DNA of 64,000 bases from Oopsacas minuta (lineage: Eukaryota > Porifera > Hexactinellida > Lyssacinosida > Leucopsacidae): contig JAKMXF010000332.1 in NCBI GenBank assembly GCA_024704765.1, positions 726,018 through 790,017 of the forward strand, in the 5' to 3' direction. Positions 33,080-44,455 of this stretch are shown one piece after another (position 1 is the first letter of the stretch; every line of letters begins with the position of its first letter). Both the position numbers and the translations under genes were made by a program. The notes under the pieces are model-generated. The model ran no database searches, was not told the origin of the DNA, and worked only from the letters and a program-made list of their open reading frames with translations.

Positions 33080-35109
33080 AAAACCTGGATGACACACACA
33101 AATAATGAAATAGTTGAATTTCTTCGATAAAGGCGAAAGTTTGTACATCGTACCATTAGTAGGTGCAAGGAGACCAGAGAAGTGGTAGACAAGGCAAGAA
33201 TTGGTCATCGCGTTCAATAAGGACTCCACAACTCAAGAAAGAAGTGATGGAGCAAATTCGTCGAAATCCCACGTCGTTTGATGAGAAAAATGGCTCTAGA
33301 ACTCAAAGTTTCCGAATTTTCAATCCGAAAAGTTGTAAAACCGACTTAGGTATGGGATCTTACAAGAGAAAGAAAGTTCATTACTTAGCGAACAGTTAAA
33401 ATGAAAAGATTACTGAGATGTAAAGGGGAACTTGGTCGACACGCTAATAGTGATCTGGAAAATATGTTGTTTTCAGATGAGAAAATCTTCACAATCCACG
33501 AGGGTTCCAATAATCAAAATGACAGGATAATATCATCCATTACATGTAGCAATAAAGAAATGCTCAGATATGTCTCTCGGATGCAAAACCTCAGTCAGTG
33601 ATGGTTTGGGCTGGAATATCCGCTAGTGGGCGGACACCTTTGGTTTGTTCCCATATGGGGTTAACATCAATGCTTCTACCTACCTTGAGTTGATTTTAGG
33701 ACCGGTTGTGAAGAATATAGGCCAAGAGTGTTCAATGGGAGTTCCTTCGTCTTCCAACAAGATGAAGCCCCTGCCCATACCCAAAATGCGACTCAAAATT
33801 GGCTTCACAGGAATATCACAGGGTTTATCAACTGGGGTGTAGTGTGTGGGAAGCGGTGGGGAGCGGCGCTCCCCCATTACAAATTCACGGGGGGGAGGCG
33901 CTGCCTCACTTCAACTTGATTATTTTAATTTTATTATAATATGGTAGATTAAGTTTTCCGGAGTTGCCCTTCTTTCGTTCTTTAGTCAACTCCACTTAAT
34001 GGGGTAACATCTGCATCGAAGAAGGACAACATCATTTGTAATTATTTTATGGTATATTACTCGTAATGTGGATTACAACATGTTTCTTTGATGGAGTAAT
34101 AACTTTGTTTGGGGAATCTGCAATTGGTAGACTTTTGTATGTTTTGCCAAGGTTTCGTCTAGTCTGAGACTACACACATTCAAGCTATGAAATTTACACT
34201 GAGCATCCTTTCTTTTATATAAATACGAGTATATCCAAAACCGAAGTTGGAATTTGGCCCAAAAATGATGTCTCAATTTGACCCAAAATGTTAGCATGGG
34301 GGAGCCTGTTTTATAATGATTAATTAATTAATTAAGTATAATGAACACTTTTGTTTTCTAAATGGATATATAGAAACGAGGACGTGATAGGACAGTTTTT
34401 ATTGTATAAATTAGAAACCCTTTACCATTGGGAGGGGAATAGGGATTTAGTTCACTACCTTATTGGCCTGAGAATTTCATTTGTACTCGCTATTAACCTA
34501 CCTAGAGGCGGTGATGCGGACTCCAGGCAAATTTTGATCTGGGATGGAATTATAGTGAATCAATTATTGGAAACCGTTTTCATATTCGACTCTCAATTTA
34601 TTTTGTGTCAAATTCCAACATTTTTTGGGTCTAAATTCCTGCCTCCCCTTGTAAATCTAAATTCAAACAATAGTGTAGGGTCTATTGAGATATCCACAAA
34701 ATGTCCAAATGAAATAGTCGACTCATTCCAAACCATAAAGTAATGGACCAATTGCAAACCAGAAAATGTTCGACAAATTGCAACCATAGACTAGTCGACC
34801 AATTGCAAGCGCTTCCTATGTTTAACCAATTGTTGCGTAATATATTCTTTTATAAGCACTCCCTACTAGAAATTAGAGCAGCACACCCCTGTTTATCAGT
34901 AAAGCACCATGGCCTCCCTACAGCCCAGATCTAAGCCCCATTCTCGAAACAAATGCCTCTAGTAAATCTCACAAAACTATAGAGTCTTTGAAGAGATCTT
35001 TTCTAGCAGAATGGCAGAATATTCCCAAAAGGTCCAACGTGTTTCGGTAGGAGCTTTGCCAAACAGAATAATAGCCATAATTAAGAACAAAGGTGGAGAT
35101 ATTGAATAG
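33080..35109 (+). pseudogene. maT-like transposase (DD37D), split and degenerate
   Basis: Plus-strand pieces in order: NEIVEFLR...VHRTISR (first helix-turn-helix); ENMLFSDEKIFTI with the first Asp; MVWAGIS; FVFQQDEAPAHTQNATQNWL with the second Asp. After the inserted element come WPPYSPDLSP and ESLKRSFLAEW, and the C-terminus ALPNRIIAIIKNKGGDIE ends at TAG 35107-35109. Joining across the insertion gives 37 residues from the second Asp to the position of the third, the maT spacing, although the third Asp itself has been lost. Several frameshifts. Confidence 0.75.
33832..34891. mobile_element. hAT-like non-autonomous insertion
   Basis: A 1060-bp insertion between the halves of the maT-like transposase. 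The left end reads CTGGGGTGTAGTGTG and the right end, reversed, CAGGGGTGTGCTGC. The flanks TTTATCAA and TTTATCAG share seven of eight bases, as expected for an 8-bp hAT duplication with one change. A G/C-rich run lies near 33855-33905. A 130-codon open frame (34351-34743) inside resembles nothing I know. Confidence 0.7.
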
Positions 35110-35518
35110 CCATTCATAATTCGTATTGTAGTATAAGATATAATCTATATGAGAATTTCAATGGCAAAGAATGATAATTTACAATGTTATGAGTTATCAT
35201 ATTTGAGGCAGAACATTTAAATTGGACCCTGTCTTTCTGGTATACTGGAGACACTTTGAGTACAAGTCATCTATCAATTATTAGTGACAAAATATCATAT
35301 GAATAACAATGCTTACTTCTGTCAGGCAATGCAAACTACAAAATTGGACAAATGCAGCTCCTCCATTAGCAAAGGTACAATCTATTTAAACAATTTCAAT
35401 TGTAGTCCTACTTATTCTTAACACAGGATGATTGTTGCATTTAACTTAACGCTCTAAAAAGGTTTTTCGTAAATCACTTTCCATAGCCATCTCGCGGACC
35501 ACAGTTTGAGTACCACTG

Positions 35519-38500
35519 CTCTAGTAGAGCTCGGCTCTAAATACATTAATCCTAATACATATTCGGGCTAAAGTATGCCATTTAAATACTATCGCCCCAT
35601 TGACTGAAATTACTGCAGATTGTAGTGGCTGAGTAATGAATAACAGAGAGGCCGGTTTCATAAAACTCCTAATGCATAATTAACCCTCAAATTGTTTGTG
35701 AATTCGAGTTATTTAGTGTGAAATTTATGAGGAATCAGTTCAAACTTTCTAAAAAATTCAAATAGCCGTCCTCCATCCTCGTTTAGGCGCATTCAAATCA
35801 TAAAATCAGAATCCAAATCTCATCGAAATTCAAAATATCATATTTCGTTGAATTTAGTCCTCTATTCATTCATACTGTATAATTAATTCAGTACATTTCT
35901 TTTGAATCGATTCTCTATGAGATTTTTGTTTCATTATTTTGTGTCATCCTACATTAAGATATCATTCTACTATAAAGCTATCGTTAAAATGGATTATCTA
36001 GAGTTTGAAGTGCATCAACAAATTTAAACAAGCATAAATTTGGAGAAAAATACATTACTTTTCTCACTCGTAAAATACGCCTAAACTTGTGAAGCATGGC
36101 CGTTGAACATTAGGTAATCTTACCTGATTCCATATTTTTTTCCCTAGATAATTGCAATCATAAACTTTGGAGGGCTAATTCAACATTTGCAAGATTTATA
36201 TAACTGGCCTCTCATTCATATGCCTTGCATGGGAACATTCCTATCTCTATTATATAGTAATTCTGTCGCAACTACTAGAGTTCCTAGATTGACTTGAAGT
36301 ACCCCTCGTCCAAGACCACCAATTTGTACCATTCCCATATTGTATAGAAGGCTAAGCTAGAACTTATCGAGCTAGTCTACTTCTAAGGAAGGAATTTGTT
36401 AGTTTAACTTGGTCAAAGATATTTACTTTTCAGTGTATTTCCACCATCAGCATTTTTCCAAACATAGTAATTCAACGTTTCGTTCTGAATGAATAAGTAT
36501 TTCGTTGTTATGGTGATGGATATTAACCTGTTTCTTGTAATCAGAATTTTGGCCGAATCTACAACAAAAATTTGATAATTTTGAAAACGTTTTTTCGCCC
36601 TTCGCAGGAAATATTTGATTCTGAAACTTGTTGTACCAATTCATGCGGTGAATCCTCAATGGCATTTATATGTAGGTTTTGATAGTACAATGAAAAATAT
36701 AATAGTTTAGAGCCGCCCAAGTGCGTTGAAGTGCTTTCCTTACATATATATGCCTGTGACTCATTAAACACGGTATCTTAATAATACATTCCATTAAATC
36801 TATTCATATCATCGATAATAGCGTGGATTTTGGGGTATTGAAGGGCAAAGCGGCATATACCGAATATATACTTGTGTTTAATCACTTCTTTTTGTTTCTA
36901 TTAACTGATAGCAGATGCTCGAGACTGAATACATTATATTCAAAGTATTAAAATAGAAATTCCACAAAACAAAATGAAATATATCACTACTAAATCGTCG
37001 ATTTGGCTAAGTATTGATAGTTTCTGAATTAGCTCATCTTATCACAACATTTTTCGATATATTATATTAGATTAAGGTGGAAAACTCTATGGAAACTAGA
37101 AATTTTCCAAGGGTCCCCCTTTTTGATACTATTTTTAAATCATGGGTTACCAATGTATATATATTGTATATTACCATACCTTATTAACAAATTATCTTAA
37201 ATCACGGTCAAATTGTGTCAATAGTGCTCCTAAATTTTGACGTTTCCAATCAATATTCTATCGATTTGCAGATATTAAAAGTAATCAAGAGTGTGATTCA
37301 TCGTGTAATTTAGCGCGCACTGAACTACCTTAGCGATGGATTCGCGTGCCTTATCCATGCGCTGAAAAATTTTACTACTAAACTCGACATTTTTTGCCAA
37401 CAACCAATTGAGGATTTTGTATCTTTCGTAATGTGCATAATAAACCACATAATTATATTACTACTTCCTAGAATTTCTTAGCAAACCTACTAGAGACTTC
37501 AGATATTACTGTTTATCTCTCGTCCCACAGAATACAACAACGCTTCAATACCAATTGCATGAACATTTGATCTACGTACTTTAGCCAAAATAGATAAATA
37601 GAGACAATCTCTATGAAACAAAACTAACAAAGAGAAAATACCGAAAATGACTCGAGCGAATGCTAAAGACGCAACTGTAAGGATTTACGTTCAGTTTACT
37701 AAAGAAGAAGTGGGAATTATCCTACTAACAATGGTAATATTTCTGTGATCGTGAGTGAGCCATTCAATGAGTTTACAACAGCCATAGGAAAGAGATCCTC
37801 CGAGTAATGCTGAATTCAGCCTCTTCGAAATTCTAGGATGTAGAGCCAAATCGATTCGTCAATCCCTCGACTACATGACACAGAACTATCCTTTGCAGTA
37901 AATTAAACAGACATTACTATTTATTCAATTGATCGATTACGTCACTTATTAACTTCTGCTCTCATAAAATCTCTGAGTTAATATTAGATCAGTATAGCTA
38001 CTCTTTTATTATTTATTATATTGAATTAATCTAACCCGTCACGAATTGACGAATTAATTTACCTCATGTCGAATATTCATATAGCAATTGGGAAATATGA
38101 AATCGGGTTCAGCATACTGAATTAAGATTATATAACATTTACGCAGTTTAGTGTAAGTATCAACGACTATTTTGAAAATTTCTTAATATGCAACAAATAA
38201 ATTTACATATGACAAAATCGAATTTTGTTTATGCTTGCTAATTGAAATTTGAATATTTACTGTTAGAAAGTGCGAATACACATTCAAGATTTAGATACAT
38301 ACTATATTACCAATATTAACATTCAAAGTGAGCTAACAAAGAACAATGAATCAAAATAAATAAGTATCAAAATATGTAGGAATTAATTAATTATCATACT
38401 CAAATACCCAAAAATAATTGATTTTTCAGTGTTTCATTTCTATTTTCTAAGAAAATCCAAGATTTTTCTAAAATAGGAGACGACATTAAATCGGTGGTTT

Positions 38501-41500
38501 TAGAAGGGCACATTGCTTCAGTTTCTTCAGAATACCGTGACTTTAATCCCAGGATTTATCTCCACAACATTGTACCTATCGGGAGTCTACCTCTGTACAT
38601 CCCTCACAGGATTTATTTTCACAACCCTGTACCTATCAAGATAATGTTAACAGTAGCAATTTAGGACTGGAAATGGACATTCAAGATTATCTTACTACGA
38701 TTCTCATTCCCATCCTAATCCTACGGCAACCCTTGTGAAGAGTTCAAATTCAAATTTTGACTGAATGAACGTTTTATCAATACTGACTTAATTTATTCAC
38801 ATTTTGTATTGCACAATTATTATTTAGCTCATCTTACTTATCAATTCCTTAAACTTCTTGGCCTTCAAAATATCATCGAGGGACAGATTGAGTATGGACC
38901 TTACACCCACAATAGTATCCCAATACATAATGACACAACTCGTGACCATTGGTTGGTTAATGTGCAAATAAGGGTGGTAAAGTTTCTCGGTACGACGGTT
39001 CCTTCTTTGAAGAGACTTCTGAAATAGTAGAAATTCAACTTGCGCAGAATTATTATCAAAGAAATAAGTTAACATGCTCTATTGAACGGATACAACAACA
39101 GAAAAGCTATAGGTGTACAAAATGCTACGGGTTCAATATAAAATGCACGACACCTTGGTCAGTGTATTCGAAATCAACGTATAACCTTATTCACTGAAAT
39201 CCTGTCTAGCCATACAACAGTGGGTAGGATTCGAATACAACAACAAAAATTGGTAAACGTTGATCTTCACAGCACTTGTAACATCCCAGAAGTTTGGAAT
39301 ATCTACATGCTCAAATTTAAGGCATGTGGTTCTGGTATCATAATCCTTGTGGTTGGATACTCTGATGAGCATCATGTAACGCATGCAATAGGCAGACCAT
39401 ATAGATGTTCCAATTGTATTATTAAACCATATCTATCTTGTATTTTGTGGGAGGCACATAAAGTTATTACTTGTTACCAAAAATCAGTTTCTAAGAATTG
39501 GAGAGCGGCATTTTAATAGGGAAGCTTCTTTAGAAGATGCCCTAAGGTTAAGGAGGCTGTGCGAAGGATGTTCATCTGACCGATGAAGTAGTTGAATACT
39601 CCATCGCGACGTTCAGGTCCAATTGAACGTAGCTTTTGATCAAAAGTTGTCATTACATTAGGTAAAATTTAATGAACAATAATAGCAGACGGGGTAAATG
39701 ATTGGGACGGGATAAAACAAGTTTGTTAGTTTTTATTTATTGTTTATTAATAATGTCTCAGCACCGTACAATAATTCTGATTCTACGTTAATAATCTTCA
39801 CATTTTGTCAGTCACTTAGATTACATCAGCTTCGCTATTGCATCAAGATTAGAGTGCTGTAAAATATTGTTAGGTAGAATACGTTCTCAACTTTCATGTA
39901 AGATAGTTGAGGAGATTCGTCTCATCCCAGAATGTAACTGCTCTCATACTTGAGAGTTGATCGTTTAAATATCCCTGATACTAAAGGGACGCATTGAATA
40001 GACGGGGCTAATTTGTGATTGATGGAATGGAAACGATCAACCAAGAAAGTGATTCTACGAAATGTTGTTGGATCTCTAAAAAATCTTTCATTAATAATCA
40101 ATAAAAGCTTTGGAAAACCCCAAAAATATACCTGAATAAGCAGATCGTATCCAAGTTATACGCATTGTCATATATAATATAACTCTTGTTGTGGAAAATA
40201 CCCATGTGTATAGAATATAGTGATATTTGATTCTCCAGAAGAAATTTAAACCCGTAGCAAGTGCCATGTCGCCAGGACATAGTCATCCCAGGAGATAGAT
40301 TTCTGTTTTGGATGCACCTTTTTTACATCCTGTGGATGTAGAATGTTCTGGATCATGGTCTGATTAGTAGCTTGGTAATCTAAATCTAGATCAAAAATCA
40401 TTTAGCTCTATATAGCTAAGGTAAAGTTGTGTAACTGTATTAGTTTAAGGTAGGAAAATATTCTAGAAATATTTTTTGAACCTCGAGGGGAATAGGTTTC
40501 CATAAATACTAGGATAGATATTTTGGATATGCTTGAATAAAGGACAATAACAGTGCAGACACATCCGATGTAGACGCAACAAACTTGAAGAAAGTATTTC
40601 GAAGTTAGACAACGTAAATAGTGTTTATAAATTCACCAACTTCGCATATGGAAGCCCTATCTGATTAATTTCTTCATGCTGACCACATGCGAAACTCCAT
40701 GCAAGCCCGCCATTTGAGGTTGAAATTATCATCCTTTGAAGCCATAAATTGAACAGTAGGTATGAATTGACTACGCGGAATTATCTCAAAAAACCATAAT
40801 TTGTATTGAAAAAGCTTGAAACTTTCAGTATATGGAGTTTAACTATATGTGCTTATAATATATGAAAGTTAGATATATTACTTGACTAATTCCTGAGATA
40901 TAACATGACCCGCAAGACGTATTGGACGCCCTGATACCACATAATGCGTAGACAGGATCATTCCAGCCCTTATTAGCATGCTACACTCATGTAACAGTCC
41001 GTGATGTATCAGATAACAATTATATACATTGAGGAGAAGATCTGCATTCCCTTGGTACAAGCATTCACACACGCAAGGACCATCGCATATCACTCGATAA
41101 ACTAAAAATATCCGTCCATAGTTTAATTACAGTTAAACACTAAAGGAATACTTAAAGTTAACAAAATGGCGCATATGTATTATGAATGTTAACCTGGTTA
41201 TAATGCACTGAATTTGTTAGAATATGAGAATCTCAATTGAATTAAAAGAAACTATTACCTTTGTGTGATCTGGGGAGAGATAACAGCGCTTTCATTTTCA
41301 GTTTAAACAATTATTCCTTTGGGCGAAACGCTAACGCAGTAATCTGCTAGAAATCGGAAATTACATTTACATTCTGTAGCGAATGTCTTCAATTTTTCAG
41401 ACAAATTTAACCTCTCATTGATATGTGAAAATGTATACCGAAAGGAGTTGGTTGTGACTGTCATAAAATGAATAAGCTAGTATTCGTGATTAGGCACCTG

Positions 41501-43196
41501 AGTCTCGAATGATTGTTGATATTGAACAAGCACTTGAATTTCTGGGCAAACATCAGTACAATTTGTACAATGCAACTTGTTTCCAATAAACTTCAATATA
41601 TGATAAAGGTATCATATAATATCCAAACGAACTTATTAGAGAAATGTTTGAGGTATCTCGTGGAGAAATGAATTGGATATATAAACTTCAAAGCTACTTT
41701 CTTTCCGAAGCGATTGAAAATGCTTTCATAGTAGGCAATTTGCAGAAGTGCATTGCATACACAACGAATTTTTCACATCTACAACACGTCTTGGTATAAG
41801 TTTGAGTAGTCCTAGATGATAAAATATAATAATATTTTAGAGAGGCTAAAGAGTTTCGTAAATGATACTAGATTCATACCAGAAATTGTAATTTCATAAT
41901 AATACATCAATGTGATTTCAGTTTCTTCAAGTCGTTTAATGCAAGAGTTGTGGATAAGAATTAACAAATATTTTCCTCAGGATCTGATTCCAGTGTAGAG
42001 AACAACCAATCTATCTTGATCAGTGTCTCCTAAATCAGATCCAGATTGATCTGTAATACCGCAATATTATAAATATAGTGTACTTGTTTGCTAATAATAA
42101 GTATAGTAAAGGCTTTCAGATTGGTGGTGAACACTGGGATATTGGAAACTGTCGAGGAGTGGTCAGGTTATGGATAGACTATCTGCACCATTGATCAAGC
42201 GGACCCCACGGATTTAACTTATTAAAATACATTTTATGAAGCCTTAAGTAGGGTGAAAAAGATATCTTGAGACGTATGGACAATTCTTCTTGGATCCATT
42301 CGATCCAAGAAGAATAAATATATTATTATTTGCTATAGAATAAATAAACAAGCTCAATTTGAGTACTAACTAAACATAGTACGCGGACGTATGACTGTCA
42401 CACAAGTGGAATTAGGTTATATTTGCACATTAAAGTTGAAGTACTCACCAATGTCAAGCTCTTAATTTCCAACATCCAGCTGATGATTATCTTGAGAATA
42501 TGTAGGAGAAATGTCTATATCCCGCATTAAATAGTCTGCCATCAAAGGAATGGTTCAATATAAATAATGTACTATTTATGTTGTTTTGTTCTGTGAGTCT
42601 TGCTTAATTCTCTATATAAATCATATAATTCCATATATATACATCCTTTGTGGCATTGGTATTCAAGTGTCATGCTATTCTCTAGGACGAGTGATAAACA
42701 CAGTAATGTTTGAAGCCTCCAGTCTCTTTACTAATAAATCTAGTAAGTAGTAAATAATTATGTGGTGTATTTATATTGACAAGAATACACAAGCACAAAA
42801 ACAAACACATTATTATGGACAGATAAATATCATCTATAGATTGCTGGCTAAGAAATATCGAGTTTAGTAGTAAAAGTTTCTAGTTCGTGGATAAGATACT
42901 CGCTAAGGTATATTCATTGTACGCAAAGGGACTCACTGAACTACGTGCCGAGTCCTTTAAGTATATGTGAATTTTCGCATGCATGACTAATATTTACATA
43001 TCAATTTCCACTAAATTTTCAGCCACTGTACACAAAAAGGGGTGTATACATACACTAAGAAGACAAAGGATTGCAACAACAAAATATACAATTGTATATC
43101 TTGGAAATACGGCTAATATTTGGATATTCATACGATAATTAATTGAAAGAACTATTGACTATGTTAGTTGACATTGTACTCACTGAATCGAAGGAT
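35519..43196. other. Long AT-rich stretch without recognisable genes
   Basis: Nearly 7.7 kb in which I recognise no protein family, RNA gene or transposon ends. Open frames here are short (under 100 codons) and low in complexity. Minor items: an imperfect direct repeat at about 38551-38640, both halves containing AGGATTTAT and GTACCTATC, and a perfect hairpin at 42283-42315. It could be intergenic or intronic. Confidence 0.5.
42283..42315. repeat. Perfect hairpin, 14-bp stem and 5-nt loop
   Basis: The arms ATTCTTCTTGGATC and GATCCAAGAAGAAT are exact reverse complements around the loop CATTC. There is no U-run after it and no neighbouring gene, so no function can be assigned. Confidence 0.6.
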
Positions 43197-43783
43197 ATTT
43201 TTCGAATCACAAATTCTCAAGCCTGACTTTACTCACTAAATAGATAATGAGTAGAAATATATTCTATTCCTAAATGACCACAATTCAAACGAGATGGAGC
43301 AATCCTCATAGCAATTTCGCAATCTACGGGTGTGTAATACCCCAGAATCAACTTTTGAACTGATTAGAGCAAATATTCTTGACTTATTGGCATTTTCATC
43401 TTGGTGGCAGAGGTGGCACACCTCTAAAATATTGGCACACTAATGAAATACTGTATGAGAGTCATTTGAGAGTCTCCAAACAGATTTGGAAATATTTGGA
43501 TAGTTGGGATAAGTCGATTTTTGGAACATATAATTAACTTACGAAGTGGTGCAGACATACTTCGAATGTGCACAAATATGAAAATGACAATATTTCAACA
43601 TGGTTTGTTCCAAACAGTTCGAAATATTCATACTGGGGTATTACACACCCACAGAATTCGAATATGCTATCAGAATCGCTCTATCTCATTTGAATTTTGT
43701 ACAATTAGGAGTTTAATATATTCCAAGTTCATCATCTATAAATGAGTAAAGTCAAGCTAGAAAATATGCAATTCGAAAATTTT
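43197..43783. repeat. Large imperfect inverted repeat
   Basis: Two arms of about 240 bp (43197-43440 and 43540-43783) are reverse complements at roughly 70-75 percent by eye, separated by about 100 bp. Shared landmarks are TTGACTTTACTCA-type outer sequence, GGTGTGTAATACCCCAG, and CATTTTCAT near the loop. It carries no transposase, and I found no target duplication. It may be an old foldback element. Confidence 0.7.
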
Positions 43784-44455
43784 GTCAGGAAAATGTCACT
43801 ATCTTAGGCAGTAGTTCTTTGAGTAATATTATCGTATATTTCCAGGAGTTACAATTGTATACATTCTGGTGAACAAGTACTTGTGTTCATTAGTATATAA
43901 ATAAATATACCTTAGTTCAAATGGCCGTCTTTAGGGGTGGCTGTATTAGTGTAAATTATTTCAAATTGATTCAGAATTCGATTATAATAGTGGTGTTTGT
44001 ATTGTGCTGGGTTTCAGTACCCTATGTCCCGTTTTTGCTCAATTTTGGGGAATAGTGAATAATGTAATTATTTCAGGGATTGAGATCTGAAAACTTAGTT
44101 TCGGGTGTTTTATGTCGGTTATTAATACTTTTTGATGGCAAATCGTGTACTATTCAGAAATGAATCTGCTAATTGGATTTTCATCCGAAATACCCACATC
44201 GTACTATCAAGATATTGGATTATTTTGTCCAAATCTTTGCACCTAATTATCCCGAACGACAAAATGTACATGTTAGATTTACATTACAAAATAGCATACA
44301 ATACCATGTATAATGTCATTTTAGCATGAAGTTTACGCAAAATAAACGGATAAGACAGAATAATTTAATGACAAAATAATCCGATTTTGGCTGTATATAC
44401 ATTTTATACTTTTACCAGTTTCTTCAGATATTTGTTTTCTCCATACTCTCCCTTT

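Larger units (their letters stand above)
32881..35231 (+). mobile_element. maT-like (DD37D) element interrupted by a hAT-like insertion
   Basis: The left end CAGGGTGCGATTCAAGTTCT follows TA at 32879-32880. The right end, read in reverse, is CAGGGTCCAATTTAAATGTT and ends at 35231; the bases after it are TC, so the TA there is lost. Between them is a plus-strand transposase remnant split by a 1060-bp insertion. Confidence 0.78.
32163..35518 (-). mobile_element. hAT element with perfect 8-bp duplication, carrying nested insertions
   Basis: Ends read CAGTGCTTCTAAAACTTTAC (left) and CAGTGGTACTCAAACTGTGG (right), the common CAGTGG..CTCAAAC pattern of hAT elements. The flanks are CTCTAGTA on both sides (32155-32162 and 35519-35526). 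Inside lies a maT-like element (32881-35231). Without it, only about 1.0 kb of hAT sequence remains, so the hAT was already an internally deleted copy. Confidence 0.9.

Noticed and set aside
34351-34743. 130-codon open frame
   Set aside because: It lies inside the hAT-like insertion at 33832-34891, with no recognisable motif and an AT-rich composition.
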